DNA of 11,570 bases. It comes from an uncultured Eubacterium sp. (lineage in GTDB: Bacteria; Bacillota; Clostridia; Lachnospirales; Lachnospiraceae). The notes below the pieces were generated by a model that was not told where the DNA came from, ran no database searches, and saw only the letters and a program-made list of their open reading frames with translations. Below are positions 7,609-11,570 of the stretch, in pieces. A program made the position numbers and the translations under genes. Position 1 is the first letter of the stretch. Every line of letters starts with the position of its first letter. The stretch is from the NCBI GenBank assembly GCA_946611445.1, contig CAMODP010000048.1, forward strand, positions 1-11,570, in the 5' to 3' direction.

Positions 7609-8337
7609 TCAGTCATGCGGCGGATATGCCTCCCTCATTATTTTTTCAATGTCTCCGATGCACACACAGTCTGCCGCCTGATCGGAATAGTTGGACACCC
7701 TGTTCACCAGGGCGATCCGGTCGCCGTTAAAATACCTGGCCATGGATCCCAGCGTGGACTGCAGGCTGCATCCCATAACCAGCAGGACCCCCGCAGAGCT
7801 GATCCGCTCGATCGCCTGGGTCATCAGCCGGGAATCCAGCATCTCCCCGCTGAGCGCGATACCGGGATGCACCAGCGTCCCGCAGGCGTCGCACATCGGC
7901 AGCGGCGTGTGTGTCAGTATGTATTCCGCCGGAAAAACCTTGCCGCAGTGCGGGCAGAAATTCCGGTCCACATTGCCGTAGAGCTGAATCACATCCCGGC
8001 AGCCCGCCCTTCTGGACAGGTCAAAAAAGCCTCTGGTAATGATGCCGTGAAGTCTTCCGTCATCTTCCATGCGTTTCAGTGAATAGTTGCACTCATCCGG
8101 TTCTCCCCGCCGGCCCAGGATGTCTTCCCTGTAGAACCTGTAAAAAGCCATGGGCCGGTTGTGATAGAACGTCGTTGAACAGATCTCCGTCGGAGATCTA
8201 CCGTACTTTTCCTCAACATCATAGCTGAAATCTTCCCGGTAGAGATCGCAGCCCTGCTCCGCGGCCGGGGCGCGCCCCAGCAGGCAGACGATGTTGCTGC
8301 TTCCTTCCAGAATTTTTCGCAAATACTGAATGCTCAT
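7609..8337 (-). CDS. Degenerate Sir2-like protein
   Basis: 242-aa protein with the overall frame of a sirtuin (NAD-dependent protein deacylase), but with altered active-site motifs. Recognisable parts are the small zinc module, CPHC (Cys128, Cys131) and CDAC (Cys149, Cys152), the following HPGIALSGE (usually RPxVVxFGE), and VLLVMGCSL (185-192; usually VxGTSL). The N-terminal GAGIS...PDFR nucleotide loop is replaced by LGRAPAAEQGCDLYR (20-34). The QNID segment reads TRGFFDL (101-107), and the catalytic His of the LHG motif is Tyr120 (QLYGNV). Deacylase activity is therefore doubtful; it may bind NAD or ADP-ribose, or act as a scaffold. ATG at 8337 has GGAGG 8 bases upstream, partly inside a hairpin. 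It sits between acpP (26-bp gap) and gltX (17-bp gap), probably one transcript. Family assignment is good; function is open. Confidence 0.8.
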   Translation of the reverse strand: MSIQYLRKILEGSSNIVCLLGRAPAAEQGCDLYREDFSYDVEEKYGRSPTEICSTTFYHNRPMAFYRFYREDILGRRGEPDECNYSLKRMEDDGRLHGIITRGFFDLSRRAGCRDVIQLYGNVDRNFCPHCGKVFPAEYILTHTPLPMCDACGTLVHPGIALSGEMLDSRLMTQAIERISSAGVLLVMGCSLQSTLGSMARYFNGDRIALVNRVSNYSDQAADCVCIGDIEKIMREAYPPHD

Positions 8338-8353
8338 AACGGAATCCTCCGTT
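8338..8353 (-). promoter_or_regulatory. Hairpin overlapping the sir2-like gene's ribosome binding site
   Basis: On the minus strand a perfect 6-bp inverted repeat, AACGGA-GGAT-TCCGTT, ends directly next to the ATG at 8337. The Shine-Dalgarno GGAGG (8350-8346) is split between the stem and the loop. In mRNA this could lower ribosome access. That the repeat exists is seen directly; a regulatory effect is inference, and the stem is short. Confidence 0.4.
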
Positions 8354-8363
8354 TCTTAGGGGG

Positions 8364-8597
8364 TTATGCGTCAATCCCTTTTGAATGGAGATAATCGATC
8401 ACGGCGCCGACCGTTGTCAGCTGCTCCATATCTTCCGCAGGGATCTCGATCCTGTACTCTTCCTCCAGCGTCATAAGCAGTTCCAGCAGGTCGATCGAAT
8501 CCGCTTCAAGATCCTCCTTGAAGCTGGATTCCAGAGTGATGTCACTCTCATCCAGATCGAGCTGCTGCGCAAGAATCGTTTTCATTTTTTCAAGCAT
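8364..8597 (-). CDS. acpP: Acyl carrier protein
   Basis: Small acidic carrier of fatty-acyl chains for type II fatty acid and phospholipid synthesis in the cytoplasm, 77 aa, the normal length. The phosphopantetheine attachment serine is Ser34 in EADSIDLLELLM (the common motif is DSLD; Ile for Leu is a conservative and frequent variant). The flanking helices (residues 1-15, and the LMTLEEEYRIEIP recognition helix) are typical. It has a perfect AGGAGG ribosome binding site with a short spacer before the ATG at 8597. It is not next to fab genes, plsX or rnc here, but heads a likely transcript acpP - sir2-like - gltX - helicase. A sigma-A-like promoter flanked by two copies of a 24-bp repeat lies directly upstream. 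A specialised ACP of a secondary pathway is possible but nothing nearby suggests it. Confidence 0.93.
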   Translation of the reverse strand: MLEKMKTILAQQLDLDESDITLESSFKEDLEADSIDLLELLMTLEEEYRIEIPAEDMEQLTTVGAVIDYLHSKGIDA

Positions 8598-8616
8598 TTA
8601 TACTTCCTCCTTTTTA

Positions 8617-8640
8617 CAGGAACACTTCCCTGATTCCTCA
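8617..8640. repeat. Operator-like repeat, copy 1 (at acpP start site)
   Basis: 24-bp unit that matches copy 2 (8670-8693) at 20 of 24 positions without gaps. Inside is a dyad AGGAA-N11-TTCCT (8618-8638). It lies at the predicted transcription start of acpP, where a bound repressor would block RNA polymerase, or the dyad could form a leader hairpin. The regulator is unknown; the sequence does not resemble the known FapR or FabT sites as I recall them. Confidence 0.55.
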
Positions 8641-8646
8641 CTGTAA

Positions 8647-8675
8647 AGTATACACTATTTTCTCCGGTTCAGGAA
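8647..8675 (-). promoter_or_regulatory. Likely acpP promoter
   Basis: Minus-strand -10 TATACT (8652-8647), a 17-base spacer, and a poor -35 TTCCTG (8675-8670, two of six matches to TTGACA). Transcription should start near 8640, giving a leader of about 43 bases. The weak -35 lies inside one of two flanking repeat copies, which suggests control by a bound protein. Confidence 0.55.
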
Positions 8676-8693
8676 CAGTTTCCCTATTCCTCA
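8670..8693. repeat. Operator-like repeat, copy 2 (over acpP -35)
   Basis: Second 24-bp unit, offset by 53 bp from copy 1, close to five helical turns, so both would face the same side of the DNA. It keeps the dyad AGGAA-N11-TTCCT (8671-8691) and covers the predicted -35. It also overlaps the last codons and TAG stop (8686-8684) of the ftsW/rodA gene, so part of it is under coding constraint. Confidence 0.55.
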
Positions 8694-9862
8694 AACCGAA
8701 TATTCTTGGATATATTCAGCGCCAGTCCTATCTCGTACATCAGGAACACGACCGACGTACCTCCGTAACTGACGAAGGGCAGCGTCACGCCTGTCGTCGG
8801 TATCACATTCAGAACGACACTGATGTTCAGGATAACCTGCAGCGCAACGTGCGCCATGATGCCGCTGGCAGCCAGCGTTCCGTACAGATCCGGCGCATTC
8901 TGGGCTATGAACAGCAGGCGGTACAGCAGGTAGGCAAACAGGACAAGTACCATGATTGCGCCGAACAGGCCCAGCTCCTCGCATATGATGGAGAAAATCA
9001 TGTCATTCTGTGCCTCCGGGATCGTAGCCAGCTTCTGTGTACTGTTGCCCAGTCCTTTTCCGAACAGTCCCCCGGAGCCGATGGCATACAGGCCCTGCAG
9101 CACCTGGTATCCGCCCGAATTCAGATTGTTTTCGGGCTGCAGCCAGGCCAGGATGCGTCTCATGCGGAAGCTCGTACTGCTCTTCACATACCTGTTCATC
9201 AGGATCAGTGCGGAAATACCTGCCAGCGCCAGTGCCACAATCGCCATAATGAAGGGGGCCGTTTTCGGGTGGGCAAGAAAAATGATGACCGCGCAGATTC
9301 CAAAGATAATGACAGCCGTGCTCAGATTTTCCGTGAATAAATAGGCCGCCATCGCCTGTATAAACCCAACGCCCAGCAGCCTGACCACACCCCAGAACGA
9401 ATTCAGCTTCCTGCCCATCCGCATGATCAGGAAGGGCATGATCAGAATGATGGCGATCTTCGCGACCTCAGAAGGCTGAAACTGTATTCCGATCTTCAGC
9501 CAGCGGCGGGCGCCGTTGACTGTAACGCCCAGCGGCGTGAACTTCACCATCGCCATCAGGCCCAGTGCGATGATATACGCCAGAGGCGCCAGCCGGATGC
9601 TGATGTGATAATTGATCTGTGAAACAAACAGCGCAAACAGAACAGCACCGGCGCTGATGAGGGCCTGCTTCCGGAAGTAGAACATGTCATCCTGAATATA
9701 GTAGTCGTTGGCAGCCTCATACGCGCTCGCGCTGTAGAGCATGATCAGACCGAAGCTGATCAGAATGATGACGACAGCCAGAAGGCTGTAATCATAATAG
9801 GAAGTTCTGGCGCGAACGGCTGTTTTATTCTTTTTTTTCACTCGTGCCGCAGTCCGGGCCAT
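8684..9862 (-). CDS. ftsW: FtsW/RodA/SpoVE-family lipid II polymerase
   Basis: SEDS-family integral membrane glycosyltransferase that polymerises lipid II into peptidoglycan together with a class B PBP; 392 aa with about ten hydrophobic segments after a basic cytoplasmic N-terminus (residues 1-20, many K and R). Family marks: NGARRWLKIG...FQPSEVAKI (116-135), TENLSTAVIIF (177-187), GSGGLFGKGLGNS (262-274), the NDMIF motif with Asp287 (the conserved acidic catalytic residue of the family), EELGLFG (295-301) and PFVSYGGTS (362-370) in the penultimate segments. PFVSYGG is closer to FtsW/SpoVE than to RodA, but the subgroup needs a tree. I start at ATG 9862 because GGGAGG lies 6 bases upstream; an upstream in-frame start at 9913 would overlap the promoter. 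No PBP or division gene is adjacent. Confidence 0.9.
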   Translation of the reverse strand: MARTAARVKKKNKTAVRARTSYYDYSLLAVVIILISFGLIMLYSASAYEAANDYYIQDDMFYFRKQALISAGAVLFALFVSQINYHISIRLAPLAYIIALGLMAMVKFTPLGVTVNGARRWLKIGIQFQPSEVAKIAIILIMPFLIMRMGRKLNSFWGVVRLLGVGFIQAMAAYLFTENLSTAVIIFGICAVIIFLAHPKTAPFIMAIVALALAGISALILMNRYVKSSTSFRMRRILAWLQPENNLNSGGYQVLQGLYAIGSGGLFGKGLGNSTQKLATIPEAQNDMIFSIICEELGLFGAIMVLVLFAYLLYRLLFIAQNAPDLYGTLAASGIMAHVALQVILNISVVLNVIPTTGVTLPFVSYGGTSVVFLMYEIGLALNISKNIRFEE

Positions 9863-9903
9863 GTAAAACCTCCCGATGAATGTATCCGCAGTCTTACAAA
9901 CCA

Positions 9904-9932
9904 AGTATACCATGATCAGACTTTACATACAA
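9904..9932 (-). promoter_or_regulatory. Promoter of the ftsW/rodA gene
   Basis: Minus-strand -35 TTGTAT (9932-9927), 17-base spacer, extended -10 TGGTATACT (hexamer TATACT at 9909-9904). It lies directly after the rpsR terminator and about 42 bases before the chosen ATG, so the gene starts its own transcript and the longer reading frame from 9913 is unlikely. Confidence 0.65.
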
Positions 9933-9960
9933 CAGGGGCTCCCGCTGCCGGGAGCCCCTG
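9933..9960 (-). terminator. Terminator hairpin after rpsR
   Basis: Perfect 12-bp inverted repeat (CAGGGGCTCCCG at 9933-9944, its complement at 9949-9960) with a 4-base loop, 9 bases past the rpsR stop. On the minus strand it is followed only by TTGTATG, a poor U tract, so termination may be incomplete; the placement and stem strength still make a terminator the best reading. Confidence 0.75.
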
Positions 9961-9969
9961 AACACTTTG

Positions 9970-10236
9970 TTAGTCCTCTACGTAGGGCAGGATCGCCATA
10001 TGTCTGGCGCGCTTCACAGCCAGGGTGACGGCTCTCTGGTGCTTTGCACAGTTGCCGGTCACTCTTCTCGGAAGGATTTTGCCTCTCTCCGAGATATACT
10101 TGCGGAGCTTTGCAGCGTCCTTGTAGTCAATCACATTGTCCTTGCCGCAGAAAACACAGACTTTTCTTCTTCTGCGCGGCGCTCTCTTTCTGACCGGAGC
10201 GTCCTCTCTCTCATTGCTGGTATTATCGAATGCCAT
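9970..10236 (-). CDS. rpsR: Ribosomal protein S18
   Basis: Small-subunit protein that binds S6 and 16S rRNA on the platform; 88 aa. The basic segment [17 protein letters not shown] is followed by [32 protein letters not shown], the conserved core. CxxC (Cys27, Cys30) and CxxH (Cys63, His66) form a zinc site, so this is the C+ paralogue type. I chose the ATG at 10236 (MAFDN) because AAAGGAGG lies 8 bases upstream; an in-frame start at 10272 would overlap rpsF and add twelve unconserved residues. It follows rpsF after only 25 bases, with no ssb in between, although rpsF-ssb-rpsR is the usual order in Firmicutes. Confidence 0.96.
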   Translation of the reverse strand: MAFDNTSNEREDAPVRKRAPRRRRKVCVFCGKDNVIDYKDAAKLRKYISERGKILPRRVTGNCAKHQRAVTLAVKRARHMAILPYVED

Positions 10237-10261
10237 TGCGTTATCCTCCTTTGGTGATGCT

Positions 10262-10552
10262 TCAGTCCGCATCCTTGCGGACGATCAGGTAGCGAAGTAC
10301 GTGGTCCATGATCCGTGCATGTCTCTCGATCTCGGCAGGAGCCGCCGGCTCTGCTTCGAACTGAATGAAGTAGTAGTAGCCTTCATTCTGATGATCGATC
10401 TCATACGCAAGTTTCTTCTTGCCCCACTCTTCGACCTCACCGATGACGCCGTTCACGCGTTCGATGTAGCCCTTGGCTTTTTCGACGACAGCCGCTCTGG
10501 CCTCGTCATCCAGCCTGGCACTGACAACCAGTGCTAATTCGTACTTGTTCAT
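10262..10552 (-). CDS. rpsF: Ribosomal protein S6
   Basis: Small-subunit protein that pairs with S18; 96 aa, normal length. Typical segments are [17 protein letters not shown] at the start, GGxG-like loop region, [29 protein letters not shown] in the middle, and the end [18 protein letters not shown]. The ATG at 10552 has a strong TAAGGAGG site about 8 bases upstream. It is the first gene of a two-gene operon with rpsR and has its own good promoter. In many bacteria the S6-S18 complex represses its own leader; the leader here has two hairpins that could serve this purpose. Confidence 0.96.
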   Translation of the reverse strand: MNKYELALVVSARLDDEARAAVVEKAKGYIERVNGVIGEVEEWGKKKLAYEIDHQNEGYYYFIQFEAEPAAPAEIERHARIMDHVLRYLIVRKDAD

Positions 10553-10574
10553 CTTTTTTTCCTCCTTATGGACT

Positions 10575-10630
10575 TCAGGCTTCCTGCTTCATCGCAGGGA
10601 ACAAGGAATAAGGCATGCTCTGCCTCACAA
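10575..10630 (-). promoter_or_regulatory. Structured rpsF leader, possible S6-S18 autoregulatory site
   Basis: Two hairpins are visible in the leader RNA: AGGCA-GAGCA-TGCCT, extendable to 7 bp (10627-10609), and TTCCCTGC paired with GCAGGAA around a 6-base loop with one bulged C (10601-10581). The S6-S18 complex is known to bind rpsF leaders in many bacteria. I could not match the known binding motif with confidence, so the autoregulation call is inference from position and structure. Confidence 0.35.
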
Positions 10631-10636
10631 ACGTGG

Positions 10637-10665
10637 ATTGTAGCACAGCAAGCGGCGGTTGTAAA
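10637..10665 (-). promoter_or_regulatory. Promoter of rpsF-rpsR
   Basis: Near-consensus sigma-A promoter on the minus strand: -35 TTTACA (10665-10660), exactly 17 bases, -10 TACAAT (10642-10637). The expected start site is near 10630, giving a leader of about 78 bases. This is the best-matching promoter in the window, as expected for ribosomal protein genes. Confidence 0.8.
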
Positions 10666-10724
10666 GGGTTTTCTTTCTCTCAGATTGCAGAATCTGGCCG
10701 TGGCAGGGGAAGGCGGGATTCCTG

Positions 10725-10730
10725 TATACT
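10725..10730 (+). promoter_or_regulatory. Possible -10 box for the plus-strand gene
   Basis: TATACT lies 33 bases before the ATG at 10763. At 17 or 18 bases upstream there is no good -35 (GGCAGG or TGGCAG), so this would be a weak or activator-dependent promoter. A perfect dyad CAGATT-GCAG-AATCTG (10681-10696) sits about 49 bases before the likely start site. Confidence 0.4.
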
Positions 10731-10762
10731 CTGTCTATAAAACCAAAGGAGAACTGCTGTCC

Positions 10763-11570
10763 ATGCAACTGAATCCCATCACCAGAGCCATCATAGACTC
10801 AACCGTTGACAGAGGGCTTCGTGAAATTGACGAAGATCCCAGGCGCACAATCCGCAAGCTGACAGATATGTGGCGGATGTTCAACCGGGGGCGCTTCCTC
10901 GACGAAATCTTCGAGCTGGTCCAGGATCTTCTGCGCAACGAAGAAAGCCCGTATTACACTGCAATTGAATCCATTCTCCGCTACTCTGACCGTCTGTCTC
11001 TGCGGACTTTCGGCGCGAACATAGGCTACAACAGTCTTACCATAGGCGGGCGGACCATCCGTGAACTGGAGGCAGCCAGAGATTTCCGCATACCATGGGC
11101 CATGGCACTGCGGATCAATCCGACCCTGCGGGAAAGTCTGAGTGTATCAGAGATCGAGAACTGCATCCGGCAGGGTCTGAATCTGGGCATTTATACCTAT
11201 ATTATTCGTGTTGACGGTTCCCTCTCCTGTATGAACCGTCTGCTCTCCCTGTTCCGCAGCAGTCCGTCCTGCGCCTTCTTCTGCCTGCTGCCGGACCTGT
11301 CTCTGCATCCGGATCATCTGAACAGCATCCGCGAGATCCGCAACACCTGCTTCATGGTCCGGACAGGCGCCGTGCACACGGAACCGGCTCTGAAGGAATT
11401 CCGGCACCTGAAAGCGCTCTGCGGCGTCTATGACCTGTACGACGATGCCGGCGCGGAACAATGGCTGTCAGGCCGCCGCATCCGGGAAATCAGCCGCACC
11501 GGATGCAGTTTCGCGGCTGCAGTCGCTGATGACAGCTGCAGTCCGGAAAAGGCTGCCGCCGTCGCCGCTG
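10763..11570 (+). CDS. Unrecognised protein, open at the right edge
   Basis: The only plus-strand gene. From ATG 10763 the frame stays open for 269 codons to the window edge with no stop, so the C-terminus is missing. AAAGGAGA lies about 11 bases upstream. Codon use resembles the neighbouring genes (many CTG, CGG, GGC, CTC codons), which supports real coding. Visible parts: an N-terminal helical, charged region (MQLNPITRAIIDSTVDRGL, then RRTIRKLTDMWRMFNRGRF), a NEESPYYTAIESILRY stretch (60-74), a TFGANIGYNSLTIGG segment (82-96), then alternating hydrophobic strands and helices (IPWAMALRINP, LGIYTYIIRV, CAFFCLLPDL, CFMVRTGAV, LCGVYDLYDD). The alternation suggests an alpha/beta, perhaps barrel-like, fold. 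No CxxxCxxC radical-SAM cluster motif, P-loop or transmembrane segment is seen. I cannot assign a function. It is divergent from rpsF and not in its operon. Confidence 0.75.
   Translation, partial: MQLNPITRAIIDSTVDRGLREIDEDPRRTIRKLTDMWRMFNRGRFLDEIFELVQDLLRNEESPYYTAIESILRYSDRLSLRTFGANIGYNSLTIGGRTIRELEAARDFRIPWAMALRINPTLRESLSVSEIENCIRQGLNLGIYTYIIRVDGSLSCMNRLLSLFRSSPSCAFFCLLPDLSLHPDHLNSIREIRNTCFMVRTGAVHTEPALKEFRHLKALCGVYDLYDDAGAEQWLSGRRIREISRTGCSFAAAVADDSCSPEKAAAVAA

Noticed and set aside
7961..7995. Possible sequencing error behind the His-to-Tyr change in the Sir2-like protein
   Set aside because: A single error could turn CAC into TAC, but the other two active-site segments are altered as well and the frame is intact, so a real degenerate sirtuin is the simpler reading.
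9863..9913. Longer N-terminus for the ftsW/rodA gene
   Set aside because: It would overlap the -10 region (9904-9909) and skip the GGGAGG site that serves the ATG at 9862.
10237..10272. Longer N-terminus for rpsR overlapping rpsF
   Set aside because: The ATG at 10236 has a strong AAAGGAGG site and gives the standard S18 length.
11147..11461. 104-codon minus-strand frame near the right edge
   Set aside because: It is antisense to the long open plus-strand frame, has no convincing ribosome binding site and no recognisable domain. The 67-codon minus frame at 10735-10938 is rejected for the same reason.
1..11570. CRISPR arrays, tRNA or rRNA genes, transposases, phage genes or a defence system
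   Set aside because: I looked for regularly spaced repeats, cloverleaf-type segments and transposase or integrase motifs and saw none; the content is ordinary core genome.

Overview
The window looks like chromosomal core DNA from a fairly GC-rich Gram-positive anaerobe of the Clostridia, most likely Lachnospiraceae-like. The evidence is the strong AGGAGG-type ribosome binding sites, the Firmicutes-style PolA without a working proofreading site, the C+ zinc form of ribosomal protein S18, and the gene mix (polA-coaE-MBL hydrolase, acpP, a Sir2-like protein, gltX, FtsW/RodA). The taxon is inferred from protein style, not from a database search.

Layout: almost everything reads leftwards on the minus strand. 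From right to left these are rpsF-rpsR (10552 to 9970, own promoter, closed by a 12-bp hairpin); an ftsW/rodA-type lipid II polymerase (9862 to 8684, extended -10 promoter); acpP (8597 to 8364) with a promoter bracketed by two copies of a 24-bp repeat; a degenerate Sir2-like protein (8337 to 7609); gltX (7591 to 6116); a compact UvrD/Rep-family helicase (6119 to 4293) overlapping gltX by ATGA; a structured 120-bp intergenic element; a small zf-HC2 anti-sigma-like membrane protein (4124 to 3729); polA (3695 to 1026); coaE (1013 to 402); and, again ATGA-coupled, the N-terminal half of a WalJ/YycJ-type metallo-beta-lactamase-fold hydrolase running off the left edge. On the plus strand a single gene of unrecognised family starts at 10763 and stays open to the right edge.

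The genes fall into housekeeping themes: translation (S6, S18, GluRS), DNA replication and repair (PolA, UvrD-like helicase), cell wall (FtsW/RodA), lipid and cofactor metabolism (ACP, CoaE). ACP receives its phosphopantetheine arm from coenzyme A, whose last synthetic step is CoaE, but they are in separate parts of the window and no direct coupling is claimed.

I found no mobile element with a transposase, no CRISPR array, no tRNA or rRNA and no convincing new multi-gene system. The points most worth a second look are a sirtuin-like protein that has lost its catalytic histidine and NAD-site residues, the twin repeats around the acpP promoter, the structured element at about 4166-4286, the direct rpsF-rpsR junction without ssb, and the unrecognised plus-strand gene.
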